Assembly (NCBI RefSeq): GCF_017312725.1
Contig: NZ_BOPO01000075.1
Coordinates: 23,272 to 87,271 of the forward strand
DNA from: Actinocatenispora comari
Lineage (GTDB): Bacteria > Actinomycetota > Actinomycetes > Mycobacteriales > Micromonosporaceae
Direction: 5' to 3'
DNA: 64,000 bases
Every line of letters starts with the position of its first letter. The first letter of the stretch is position 1. The position numbers were made by a program, and so were the translations under genes. The notes below the pieces were generated by a model. It did not search any database and was not told where the DNA came from. It saw only the letters and a program-made list of their open reading frames with translations. Below are positions 50,970 through 62,144 of this stretch, in pieces.

Positions 50970-52094
50970 TCAGGCGGGACCGCCGACCAGTTCGTACAGC
51001 ACGTCGTCGACCCGACCACCGTGGGCGCCGGGGCGGCGGCTCAGCTCCCGGCCGACCCGGCGGAACCCGGCCCGTTCCAACACCGCCTGGGAGGCGGTGT
51101 TGCGCACGTCGGCGCCGGCGTACAGCCGCGCCAGCCGCACGTGGTCGAACGCCCAGCCGGCGAGCAGCCGTACCGCCCGGGTGGCGAAACCGCGGCCCCG
51201 CCAGGCCGGGGCGAGGTGGTAGCCGAGCATCGCGCTGGCCGTGACCGGCTCGGTGTAGTGCAGCACGATCTCCCCGGCGTACCGGTCGCTCGGCGCGTCC
51301 CGGACGGTGAGTCGGGCGGCGGCGCCGGCGAGCCACTGGCTCTGCGCGGTCTCGCAGCTCTCCCGTACCTGGCTGCGGGTCGGCGGTACCGGCGGCACCG
51401 AGGACTCGTAGACCTCCGGTAGCCGCAGCACCTCGTACGCGTCGTCGGCGTCGGTCTGGTCGAGCGGGTGCAGCGCGACCACCCCGTCGGACAGCTCGCC
51501 GCCGGGCAGGTCCGGCAGCAGCCGGGGCGTGGGCCCGTCCGGGTCGCCGGTCAGCCGGGCCCACAGCACGAGGTCGCGCCGGGCCCCGTCCGGGCCGGTA
51601 CCGGCGCCGCGCAGGATGCCCTCCCGGCGGTACCCGGCCGCGAGCGCGACGCGCTGGCGCTGCGCGTCCGCCGGCGCCGCCCGCAGCTCCAGCCGGGCCA
51701 GCCCGTGGTGCAGCGCCCAGTCGGTCAGCGCGGCGACCGCCTCACCGCCGAACCCCTTGCCCAGCGCCCACGGCGCGAGCCAGTAGCCCGCCTCGGCCTG
51801 CGCCAGCGGTGCGACGTACCGGTCCAGTTCGACGCAGCCGAGCAGCCGGTCGGTGTCCCGGTCGGCGACGACGAACACCGCCCCGCCGGCCGCCCACCGG
51901 GCCGGCGCCCCGACCTCGACGAACTCCCGCGCCCGGGCCGCGTCGGCCAGCCCGACCCGGCCCCCGACCACGCCACCCGAACCGGCCGCGCCGGCCGCTC
52001 GGCCCGCGGCGACGAGGTCGCCGACGTCACCGGGTGCGGGCGCGCGCAGCCGCAGCCGTACGGTGTCGAGCTCCTCCCGTGGCAGCCCATCCAT
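50970..52094 (-). CDS. Double-GNAT acetyltransferase
   Basis: 374 residues with two GNAT domains in tandem (about 1-175 and 195-374). Acetyl-CoA-binding motifs: YWLAPWALGKGFGGEAV in the first and YHLAPAWRGRGFATRAV in the second; C-terminal DVRNTASQAVLERAGFRRVG is typical of RimJ/RimL-type N-acetyltransferases. GGGGAGGG before ATG 52094. Substrate unknown. A second double-GNAT protein lies at 53355, apparently related by duplication. Confidence 0.88.
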   Translation of the reverse strand: MDGLPREELDTVRLRLRAPAPGDVGDLVAAGRAAGAAGSGGVVGGRVGLADAARAREFVEVGAPARWAAGGAVFVVADRDTDRLLGCVELDRYVAPLAQAEAGYWLAPWALGKGFGGEAVAALTDWALHHGLARLELRAAPADAQRQRVALAAGYRREGILRGAGTGPDGARRDLVLWARLTGDPDGPTPRLLPDLPGGELSDGVVALHPLDQTDADDAYEVLRLPEVYESSVPPVPPTRSQVRESCETAQSQWLAGAAARLTVRDAPSDRYAGEIVLHYTEPVTASAMLGYHLAPAWRGRGFATRAVRLLAGWAFDHVRLARLYAGADVRNTASQAVLERAGFRRVGRELSRRPGAHGGRVDDVLYELVGGPA

Positions 52095-52195
52095 GCGCCC
52101 TCCCCAGTTCCCATACCAAACTAATGGGACATTCGCCGCCCGCTCGAACCACTTTTCCGATGCGCTCGCCGGCCGACTGCGGCAGGCTTGCCGTC

Positions 52196-53251
52196 ATGAG
52201 TACCGCTGAGGTTTCGTCGACCACGCAGCAGGGTGCCACGGCGCCCGGCACCGGGTCGTCGGCTGCCACGCAGCCGGGCGGCAAGCAGGACACCGCACAG
52301 TTCGGTCGGGAGACGGCGGGGGACGGTGCGTTCGTCCGGCAGCCCAACCGCTTCACCGACCGGGTCACCCGCGACTCCCGGTCCGCTCCGGGCGAGGGGC
52401 CGGACGAGCACGGCCACTGGCCGGTCGAGGCCGGACGTTACCGGCTCGTCGTCTCGCTCGCGTGCCCTTGGGCGCATCGGTCGATCATCGACCGGCAGCT
52501 GCTCGGGCTGCAGGAGGCGATCTCGCTCGCCGTGGTCGACCCGATCCGGGACGAGAAGGGCTGGCGGTTCACCCTGGACGAGGGCGGCAAGGACCCGGTG
52601 CTCGGCATCGGCTTCCTGTCCGAGGCGTACCTCGCCACCGATCCCGAGTTCGCCGGCCGGGTCACCGTCCCGGCGCTGGTCGACACCATCACCGGCCGGG
52701 TGGTCAGCAACGACTACCCGCAGCTGTCCCTGGACCTGTCCACCGAGTGGGTCGACCACCACGCGCCCGGTGCGCCCGACCTGTACCCGGAGGCGTCGCG
52801 CGCCGAGCTGGACCCGCTGATGGCCGACATCTTCACCGACGTCAACAACGGGGTGTACAAGGCCGGCTTCGCCACCGGCCAGCAGGCGTACGAGGCGGCC
52901 TACGACGCGCTGTTCGCCCGCCTGGACGTGCTCGAGGAGCGGCTCGCCGACCGCCGGTACCTGATGGGCGAGGCGATCACCGAGGCGGACGTGCGGCTGT
53001 TCACCACGCTGGTGCGGTTCGACGCCGTCTACCACAACCACTTCAAGTGCAACCGGCAGAAGCTGACCGAGTTCATCAACCTGTGGGCGTACGCGCGCGA
53101 CCTCTACCAGACGCACGGCTTCGGCGACACGGTCGACTTCGACCACATCAAGCGCCACTACTACCTGACCCACCCCAAGATCAACCCCACCGGCGTCGTC
53201 CCGAAGGGCCCCGACCCGCTCCGCTGGCTCACTCCCCACGCCAGAGGGTGA
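52196..53251 (+). CDS. Glutathionyl-hydroquinone reductase-like protein (ECM4/Xi class)
   Basis: 351 residues from ATG 52196. The thioredoxin-fold active site is SLACPWAHRS (catalytic Cys), followed by VVDPIRDEKGW and the helical domain with ITEADVRLFTTLVRFDAVY. This is the Xi-class GST/S-glutathionyl-(chloro)hydroquinone reductase family. Actinobacteria mostly use mycothiol instead of glutathione, so the actual thiol is uncertain. The first ~40 residues are Ser/Thr/Gly-rich and probably flexible. Monocistronic. Confidence 0.9.
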   Translation: MSTAEVSSTTQQGATAPGTGSSAATQPGGKQDTAQFGRETAGDGAFVRQPNRFTDRVTRDSRSAPGEGPDEHGHWPVEAGRYRLVVSLACPWAHRSIIDRQLLGLQEAISLAVVDPIRDEKGWRFTLDEGGKDPVLGIGFLSEAYLATDPEFAGRVTVPALVDTITGRVVSNDYPQLSLDLSTEWVDHHAPGAPDLYPEASRAELDPLMADIFTDVNNGVYKAGFATGQQAYEAAYDALFARLDVLEERLADRRYLMGEAITEADVRLFTTLVRFDAVYHNHFKCNRQKLTEFINLWAYARDLYQTHGFGDTVDFDHIKRHYYLTHPKINPTGVVPKGPDPLRWLTPHARG

Positions 53252-53354
53252 GGACGCTGCGCCGCGTCCCCTCGGGGAGACGTCACGACCATTCGAGAAG
53301 AGGCTCTTCGGCCGCGGGCTCGGCCTCGGACCCGGCTTCGGCCGTCGGTTCGGG

Positions 53355-54485
53355 TCAGCGGGGGTCGGCGGACAGCTTGGCGCCGTACCAGGTGTCGACC
53401 GGGGTGCCGCGGTGCAGGGTGTGGCCGCGTTCGGTGCCCTCGACGGTGAAGCCGGCCTTCTCGGCGACCCGGCGGGAGGCCGGATTGGTGACGTACGCGC
53501 GCCACTCGATCCGGTCGAGCGCGAGGGCGCCGAAGGCCCAGTCGCAGACCGCGCGCAGCCCGGAGGTGCCGACGCCGCGGCCGCGGGCCCACGGCGCGAC
53601 CGAGTAGCCGATCTCCGCGATCCGGGCCGGCCAGTCGACCAGCCGCAGGTCCACGGTTCCGAGCAGCCGGCCGGCCGGCTCGGCCACCGCGAAGATCGCC
53701 CCGTCGCCGGCGACCCAGCGGTCCCGGGCGAGCCGGACGAAGTACGCCGCGTGCGACGGCTGGTACGGCACCGGCACGGTGGTGAACTCCGCCATCGCCG
53801 GGTCACGGCACAGCTCGACGAGCGCCGGCACGTCGGCCTCGGCGAGCGGACGCAGCAGGTACCGGCCGGCCTCGATCATGGGTTGCGCGGTCAGGTAGGT
53901 GCGGGCCTGCCGCGCGGCGCGGGCCAGCGTCGGACCGTCCGGCCCGGCCGGGCGCAGCTCGCCGGGCAGCATCCCGGCCAGCCAGCCGTCCTGCGGATCG
54001 GTGCCGTCGTGCGGCACCAGCCCGGACCGGACCACACCCTCCGGCCGCATCCCGAGCCGCGCCGCGACCAGCCGGGACGCGTGGTTGCCGACCACCGCAC
54101 GCCACCGCACCCGGTGCAGGCCGAGCGCGTCGAACGCCCACGCCAGTACCAGCCGGCCGGCCCGTTCGGTGACCCCGCGGCCACGGGCCCAGGGAGCCGT
54201 CCAGTACCCCAGCTCGGCGGCGCCGCCGGCGATGTCCAGCCCCTGGGAGCCGAGCAGCTCCCCGCTCGCCGCGTCGAACACCCCGAACGCGGCGACGCTG
54301 CCGTCGGCCCACGTCGCCGGCGCCCCGGTGACGAACCGCACCGCGTCGGCCTCGGCGTACGGGCTGGGCACGGTCGTCCACCGCTGAATGTCCGGGTCCT
54401 GGCAGGCGCGGTACACCGCGGGCGCGTCGTCCGGGCGCCAGCAGCGCAGCGTCAGCTCGTCGTCGGTCAGCTCCACCGGATCCAT
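53355..54485 (-). CDS. Double-GNAT acetyltransferase
   Basis: 376 residues from ATG 54485; the longer frame beyond it is antisense noise. Two GNAT domains: YWTAPWARGRGVTERAGRLV with VGNHASRLVAARLGM in the first, YSVAPWARGRGVGTSGLRAV with VTNPASRRVAEKAGF in the second. Related to the protein at 50970. Substrate unknown; RimJ/RimL-like. Confidence 0.88.
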   Translation of the reverse strand: MDPVELTDDELTLRCWRPDDAPAVYRACQDPDIQRWTTVPSPYAEADAVRFVTGAPATWADGSVAAFGVFDAASGELLGSQGLDIAGGAAELGYWTAPWARGRGVTERAGRLVLAWAFDALGLHRVRWRAVVGNHASRLVAARLGMRPEGVVRSGLVPHDGTDPQDGWLAGMLPGELRPAGPDGPTLARAARQARTYLTAQPMIEAGRYLLRPLAEADVPALVELCRDPAMAEFTTVPVPYQPSHAAYFVRLARDRWVAGDGAIFAVAEPAGRLLGTVDLRLVDWPARIAEIGYSVAPWARGRGVGTSGLRAVCDWAFGALALDRIEWRAYVTNPASRRVAEKAGFTVEGTERGHTLHRGTPVDTWYGAKLSADPR

Positions 54486-54653
54486 GCCGGGGATCCTGCC
54501 GGACCGCCGCGGACCGGCACACCGATTTCGTCCCGCCCGCGCGTCCCTGCCCCCGTGGGCGCCCGACTCCCGTGGGCCGCCGGGCTGGGAAAACCGGGCG
54601 CGGGAGGGCACACTCGTACCCATTGGTAACCATGGACGGTCGGTGACGAGGCG

Positions 54654-54998
54654 GTGGCAGTGGCGAAACACGGCGCCGAGACCACGGAGGTGGCGGTGAG
54701 CACGCGCGTCCGGTCGGGCGTGCGGATCGGCCGGACCTACCTGGCGAAGACGATCATGACGGTGGCCCTGGTGGTGGCGTTGCTGCTGGGGCTCGGTGCG
54801 GTGCTGGTCGGATTCGGTGCGAACCCGGACAACGTGCTGGTCGGCGGGCTGACCCGGGCCGGTGGCTGGCTGGCCGGGCCGTTCGGTGACCTGTTCACGT
54901 TCGCCGACCACACCAGGCAGGTGCTGGTCGACTGGGTGATCGCGGCGGTGGCGTACCTGGTCGTCGGCGGCGTCCTGTCCCGCCTGATCCGGCCGTGA
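54654..54998 (+). CDS. Small membrane protein
   Basis: 114 residues from GTG 54654 (GTG 54660 possible). Two hydrophobic segments (TIMTVALVVALLLGLGAVLVGF, given as residues ~34-55, and VIAAVAYLVVGGVL, ~92-108). Not recognised. It lies just upstream of secA; the start is uncertain as no good ribosome site is visible. Confidence 0.6.
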   Translation: MAVAKHGAETTEVAVSTRVRSGVRIGRTYLAKTIMTVALVVALLLGLGAVLVGFGANPDNVLVGGLTRAGGWLAGPFGDLFTFADHTRQVLVDWVIAAVAYLVVGGVLSRLIRP

Positions 54999-55186
54999 CC
55001 GCTCGCCCGGCGCCCGGCCCGGCCGCCGCCGGCCGTCGCACCGGCGTAGCGGGTGCGGGCCGCCGGCCGGGTGTGCCGCTGGTCACCGGCACTGCGGGCC
55101 GTGGTCCAATGACCGGATCAGGGTGCCGTGTGACAATCCGGAGCCGGTCTGCCGGGCGGGATGTGTCCAACGGGCGCCGCCCTGCC

Positions 55187-55192
55187 TACGAT
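55187..55192 (+). promoter_or_regulatory. -10 box of secA promoter
   Basis: TACGAT, with GTGTCC (55163-55168) 18 bp upstream as a possible -35. Transcription would start near 55199, about 30 nt before the secA GTG, with GGGAG in the leader. Confidence 0.5.
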
Positions 55193-55228
55193 GGTCGCCG
55201 GAGAACATCCCCCAGGGAGCGTTGAGAA

Positions 55229-58189
<2,961 letters not shown>

Positions 58190-58220
58190 TCATGGCGAAC
58201 CGTTTCTGACTCCGGCAGTT

Positions 58221-58256
58221 CAGCGATGCCCCGGCCAGGGCGCCGGGGCATCGCTG
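58221..58256 (+). terminator. secA terminator, 15-bp stem
   Basis: 58221-58235 pairs perfectly with 58242-58256 (CAGCGATGCCCCGGC and its complement), loop CAGGGC, followed by TGTG. It starts 32 bp after the secA stop. Confidence 0.85.
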
Positions 58257-58369
58257 TGTGCCGTCCCGGACCGCTCTCGACGGCGGGTCGGGTGCGAAGC
58301 CGGCGCGGAGAGGTGGGTGCGGGCGGGAGAGCTGGGTCGCAGTGGGGCGGGATGGGGGGTGTGCGCGCG

Positions 58370-58375
58370 TAGGCT
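58370..58375 (+). promoter_or_regulatory. -10 box upstream of DUF885 gene
   Basis: TAGGCT about 60 nt before the start codon; the -35 region is not clear. Confidence 0.35.
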
Positions 58376-58437
58376 CGGAGCGTCCCGTGGTGTCGGAGTC
58401 GCCGCGGGCCGAGTGGTGCGCCACGAGGGGGAGGCCG

Positions 58438-60135
58438 ATGTCGCAGGACAGCCGCGAACTGGACCGGATCGCCACCAGCTACTTCACCGGGTACCTGGCG
58501 CATGATCCGATCAGCGCGACGATGCTCGGCATGGCGGAGCATCTCGGCGAGGTGACCGATCCGTCCCGGGCGGAGTCCGAGCGGTACGCCGGCACGCTGG
58601 CCGCCCTGGCCGGCGAGCTCGCCGGGGTCGACCGGGCGGCCCTCACCGGTACCGACCGGATCACCCGCGCGGTGCTCGAACAGCGGCTGACCGACGAGCG
58701 TGCGGAGGCGCTGGACGGGCTGAGCGAGGTCAGCGTGTCCGCGAGCGTCGCGGGCACGCTGTCGATGATCCTGTCGACGGTGCCCCGGGTCGCGCTGTCC
58801 GACCCGGACCGGGCGGAGGCGTACCTGCGGCGGCTGTCCGGGCTGGGCGGCTACTTCGACGCGGTGCGGGACCGGCATCTGGCGGCGGCGAAGGACGGCC
58901 GGTACCCGACGGCCACCGGGATCCGGCAGGCGGTGCGGCAGCTGGACGACTACCTGGCCGGTGGGCCCGCGGACGATCCGCTGTTGCGGCCGGTACCGAC
59001 CGGTGGGGTCGACGTCGAGCGGTGGCGGGGCCGCGCCGAGCGGGCGCGAGCGGAGCAGGTCCGGCCCGCGCTGCTGCGGCTGCGGAGCACGCTGGCCGAG
59101 GAGCTGTTGCCGGCCGCGCGCGACGACGAGCACGTGGGGCTCTGCCACGTCCCGGGTGGCACCGCCGGGTACGCCGCGCTGGCCCGGTTGTTCACCACCA
59201 CGACCATGCCCGTCGAGGTGATCCACCAGGCCGGGCTCGACCTGCTCGACAGCCTGCGGGCCGAGGTGGCCGCGGCCGGTGCGCGAGCGCTGGGTACGGC
59301 CGACGTGGCCGACACGTTCCGGCGGCTCCGCGACGATCCGGCGCTGCGCTGTGACAGCGCCGAGCAGATCACCGGGCGGGTGTCGGCCGCGTACGGGCGG
59401 GCGCTCGCGGCGTTGCCGGACTGGTTCCGCGGTTACCCGGTGCCGCCGTGCACGATCAACGAGATGGACCCGATCCAGGCCCGCGGCGGCATCGCGGCGT
59501 ACTACCTGTGGCCGTCGGCCGACGGGCAGCGCCCCGGGTCGTTGTGGGTCAACACCGATCGGCCGCGCGAGCGGGCCCTTGCGGCGTACGAGGTGCTGGC
59601 GTTCCACGAGGGCGTGCCGGGCCACCACCTGCAGGGGGTGGTGAGCGCGGACCTCGCGTTGCCGGACTTCCGCCGGTACCGCAAGTCCGCCGCGCACTCG
59701 GAGGGCTGGGGCCTGTACGTCGAGCACCTCGCCGACGAGATGGGCCTGTACGGCACCGACGTCGACCGCCTCGGCATGCTGGCCAGCGCGGCGTGGCGGG
59801 CGTCCCGGCTGGTCGTCGACACCGGGCTGCACCACCACGGCTGGTCGCGCGGCCGGGCCGTCGAGTTCATGCGGGACAACACCGCGCTGCCGCTGATCGA
59901 GATCGACAACGAGGTCGACCGCTACATCGCCGCGCCCGGCCAGGCCCTGTCGTACATGATCGGCCGGGTGCGGATCGACGAGCTGCGGGACCGCGCCCGG
60001 CGGCGGCTCGGTGCCGCGTTCGACATCCGCGACTTCCACCATTGTCTGCTCGCGGAGGGTTCCGTTCCGCTGGACATCATGTCCGATCTGGTCGACACGT
60101 GGATCGCGGCGGGTCCGCGGTCCGACCGGGCGTGA
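58438..60135 (+). CDS. DUF885 family metallopeptidase-like protein
   Basis: 565 residues, ATG 58438 with GGGGGAGG upstream. DUF885 signature in the C-terminal half: INEMDPIQARGGIAAYYL, EVLAFHEGVPGHHLQ with the zinc-type HEGxPGHH, HSEGWGLYVEHLADEMG, and GQALSYMIGRVRIDELRD. The family resembles M32/M3-like peptidases and is thought to act as zinc carboxypeptidases or related hydrolases; substrate unknown. Cytoplasmic (no signal peptide). Confidence 0.9.
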   Translation: MSQDSRELDRIATSYFTGYLAHDPISATMLGMAEHLGEVTDPSRAESERYAGTLAALAGELAGVDRAALTGTDRITRAVLEQRLTDERAEALDGLSEVSVSASVAGTLSMILSTVPRVALSDPDRAEAYLRRLSGLGGYFDAVRDRHLAAAKDGRYPTATGIRQAVRQLDDYLAGGPADDPLLRPVPTGGVDVERWRGRAERARAEQVRPALLRLRSTLAEELLPAARDDEHVGLCHVPGGTAGYAALARLFTTTTMPVEVIHQAGLDLLDSLRAEVAAAGARALGTADVADTFRRLRDDPALRCDSAEQITGRVSAAYGRALAALPDWFRGYPVPPCTINEMDPIQARGGIAAYYLWPSADGQRPGSLWVNTDRPRERALAAYEVLAFHEGVPGHHLQGVVSADLALPDFRRYRKSAAHSEGWGLYVEHLADEMGLYGTDVDRLGMLASAAWRASRLVVDTGLHHHGWSRGRAVEFMRDNTALPLIEIDNEVDRYIAAPGQALSYMIGRVRIDELRDRARRRLGAAFDIRDFHHCLLAEGSVPLDIMSDLVDTWIAAGPRSDRA

Positions 60136-60174
60136 TCGGGCGGCCGGCCGGATGCGCGCCGGCGCGGCCTTCGG

Positions 60175-60551
60175 TCAGCCGCGGTGGCCGGAGTAGTGCA
60201 CGATGACCAGGTGCGCGCCGACACGCGGAACCGTGGGTGCGGGCCACCGCCGAGCTGGAGTTCCGCGTTCCCGCTGCCGTCCTGGTACAGGTGCGGGCCG
60301 GAGACGTGGCAGTCCGCGCCGAGCGCCTGTGCCAGCAGCAGCGCGCGCAGCAGGGCGTCGGCGACGTTTCCGGGCGGTGCCGGCGTGCTGAAGTCGGCGA
60401 CGTGCATCCCGCGGATCTTCCAGTACGGCTCGATCGTCGGGCTCTCGATCGGGCAGTCGAGCCGCTCGGCCATCCGGGCGAGCACCTTGCGCGCGCCCGT
60501 CTCCCGCTTGGCGTTGAGGAACGCTCGCCAGGACAGCGCATTGTTGGCCAC
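60175..60551 (-). pseudogene. Small conserved-type gene with probable frameshift
   Basis: From GTG 60551 the frame encodes NNALSWRAFLNAKRETGARK, IESPTIEPYWKIRGMHVADF and HLYQDGSGNAELQLGGGP, then runs on for ~100 senseless residues antisense to the DUF885 gene. Removing two bases at the GTGT around 60219-60222 restores RFRVGAHLVIVHYSGHRG and a stop at 60175-60177, a far more plausible end. The 377-bp length (3n+2) fits. It is either a pseudogene, a sequencing error or a frameshifted allele. Family not recognised. Confidence 0.6.
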
Positions 60552-60888
60552 GGCGCCACCGTAGCCGGTTGCGGCGGTGCGGCTGGGTGCCGTCGGTACG
60601 GCATCGGGAATGGGCGGAATCGGTGTGCGGCCCGGTCGGGGCGACTGTCGGATCGGCGTCAGGGTGGGTGGTGAGCGCCGGTGCCGGCCGTAGCGTTGGC
60701 TGTGGATCACCCGGTAGGTGCGCGCGGCGTACCGGGTGGGTAGGTGAATCTGGGTTAACCTGTGATCACCAAGCGAATATCGCACTCGCGCGGGCTTGCC
60801 TGCCGGTGCGACACTCCATTGTGGAACTCGCAGGTCGAACGACAGGTGGGAGCGCGTAGCAGCAGCGACGTGGGAGGAGGTGCCCGAG
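60552..60888 (+). promoter_or_regulatory. sepF upstream region with palindrome
   Basis: No gene is seen in these 337 bp. A 28-bp palindrome (60743-60770) has outer arms GGTGA/TCACC and the core GGTTAACC, within an AT-richer stretch. It is a candidate operator for the sepF gene. Confidence 0.45.
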
Positions 60889-61239
60889 ATGGCCGCGGTG
60901 GACAGGTCCCGTTCCTGGCTGGGGTTGGACTCCGGTGAGCCGCACGACGACGAGGCCGTGCCGACTCGTGTGCCGGACGTCGCGCCCGTTGCCGATCGTC
61001 GTCTCGCCACCATTCACCTCACCAGCTTCCACCAGGCGCGCACCGTGGGCGAGCGGTTCCGCGAGGGTGTGCCGGTGCTGATGGACCTGAGCGGGATGGA
61101 CGAGGCGGGCGCCAAGCGCGTCGTCGACTTCGCCTCCGGCCTGGTCTTCGGGCTGCGCGGCGGGATGGACCGGATCGCGCCGCGGGTCTTCCTGGTGCTG
61201 CCGGCCGGCACCGAGCTGACCCACGCGACGCCTCGCTGA
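60889..61239 (+). CDS. sepF: SepF-family cell division protein
   Basis: 116 residues from ATG 60889 (GGAGGAGG upstream; GTG 60880 is an alternative). The core LATIHLTSFHQARTVGERFREGVPVLMDLSGMDEAGAKRVVDFASGLVFGLRGGMDRIAPRVFLVLPAG spans ~42-110 and matches SepF (shown by key pieces GERFREGVPVLMDLSGMD and DFASGLVFGLRGGM). SepF anchors and aligns FtsZ polymers. The usual actinobacterial sepF lies in the division cluster near ftsZ; this isolated, short copy lacks the typical N-terminal membrane helix and is likely a paralogue. Confidence 0.88.
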   Translation: MAAVDRSRSWLGLDSGEPHDDEAVPTRVPDVAPVADRRLATIHLTSFHQARTVGERFREGVPVLMDLSGMDEAGAKRVVDFASGLVFGLRGGMDRIAPRVFLVLPAGTELTHATPR

Positions 61240-61490
61240 TCGCACCGACTCCACCCGATGCCGGCGTCCCCGGCGACGCCGGCGTCGCCGACCCGGCCCG
61301 ACCGCGCCGCGTGCCCTCGGCGGTACGCGGTGCGGTCGGTGTCGGTGGCTGACAGCGCACGCAACACCCGGTCACAGCTTTTCCGCAATTTTCTTCGTCA
61401 CGCCGCGTCGATCTCGTACGGATGTGCACGGCGCGCGGCGATCGCTTTCCCGCCGCCATTTCAACAGCAATCACTACGGAATGTGCGCAG

Positions 61491-61518
61491 CCATTCACCG
61501 ATATATATCAATGAATGG
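61491..61518. promoter_or_regulatory. 28-bp AT-rich palindrome
   Basis: CCATTCA (61491-61497) and TGAATGG (61512-61518) flank GATATATATC (61500-61509); 24 of 28 positions are symmetric. Very unusual in this GC-rich context. Candidate operator for the gene at 61652. Confidence 0.75.
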
Positions 61519-61563
61519 TGCCGAGAGGCTGGCTAAATCGGCAGAGATACGGCAGATCATGAC

Positions 61564-61592
61564 TTGACGCCTCCGGTCTGGCTGGTCAAACT
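61564..61592 (+). promoter_or_regulatory. Promoter of glycine-rich gene
   Basis: TTGACG (61564-61569) and CAAACT (61587-61592) are 17 bp apart. The remaining ~410-bp gap after sepF (61240-61651) is AT-richer than its neighbours and shows no gene. Confidence 0.5.
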
Positions 61593-61651
61593 GGCCCGGA
61601 CCAGGCGCCTGGTTCATTGATTACTGACCGAATTTGAGGGAGTACGCGCAG

Positions 61652-61945
61652 ATGAGTCTCGGTGGAATTCTGCCGCTGGACAACTTGGGTGACGCCACCC
61701 ACGGCGCGACCGGCTTCGAGGCCGGCCCGATTCACGGGGGCGCCGGCCTCGACCTGACCGGCACCAGCGCGGTCGGCGTGCACGGCCCGGCCGGCGTGAA
61801 CGCGGGCGGCGACGTGAACCTGGCCGACCAGAGCGCCCACCTGGGCGTTGCGGCCGGTGGGCACGAGGTGGTCGGGCTGGGCACGCCCGGTCAGGCCGGC
61901 AACCACCTCGACCTGACCGTGGCCGACCAGAACCTCGGCCTCTGA
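61652..61945 (+). CDS. 97-residue glycine-rich protein of unknown function
   Basis: ATG 61652 with GAGGGAG upstream. Rich in Gly (about a quarter), Ala, Leu, Val, Asp and His; no Cys, Trp or Tyr; no signal peptide or membrane helix. Hydrophobic/Gly/Asp steps recur (LDLTGTSAVG, VNLADQSAHLGV, LDLTVADQNLGL), suggesting a beta-solenoid-like or amyloid-like repeat. It has its own promoter and a palindrome upstream. Not recognised; homologues in related genomes would decide if it is secreted or structural. Confidence 0.7.
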   Translation: MSLGGILPLDNLGDATHGATGFEAGPIHGGAGLDLTGTSAVGVHGPAGVNAGGDVNLADQSAHLGVAAGGHEVVGLGTPGQAGNHLDLTVADQNLGL

Positions 61946-62144
61946 TTCTGAGTTTCGCGGCCCGAACCGGGCCCGAGACGGACCGTGGTCGGCGGGAAAC
62001 CGGCGCCGACCGGGTCCCCGCACTGCCGTACCGGCACCGTGGCGCGAAGCGGTGCCGGTACGTGGCCGCTGCGCAGCCATGCGCCGGCTCGCCGAGCTCG
62101 CGGTACCGGAACCGCGCACGGCCCGCACCGTGGACGGGAGCAGC

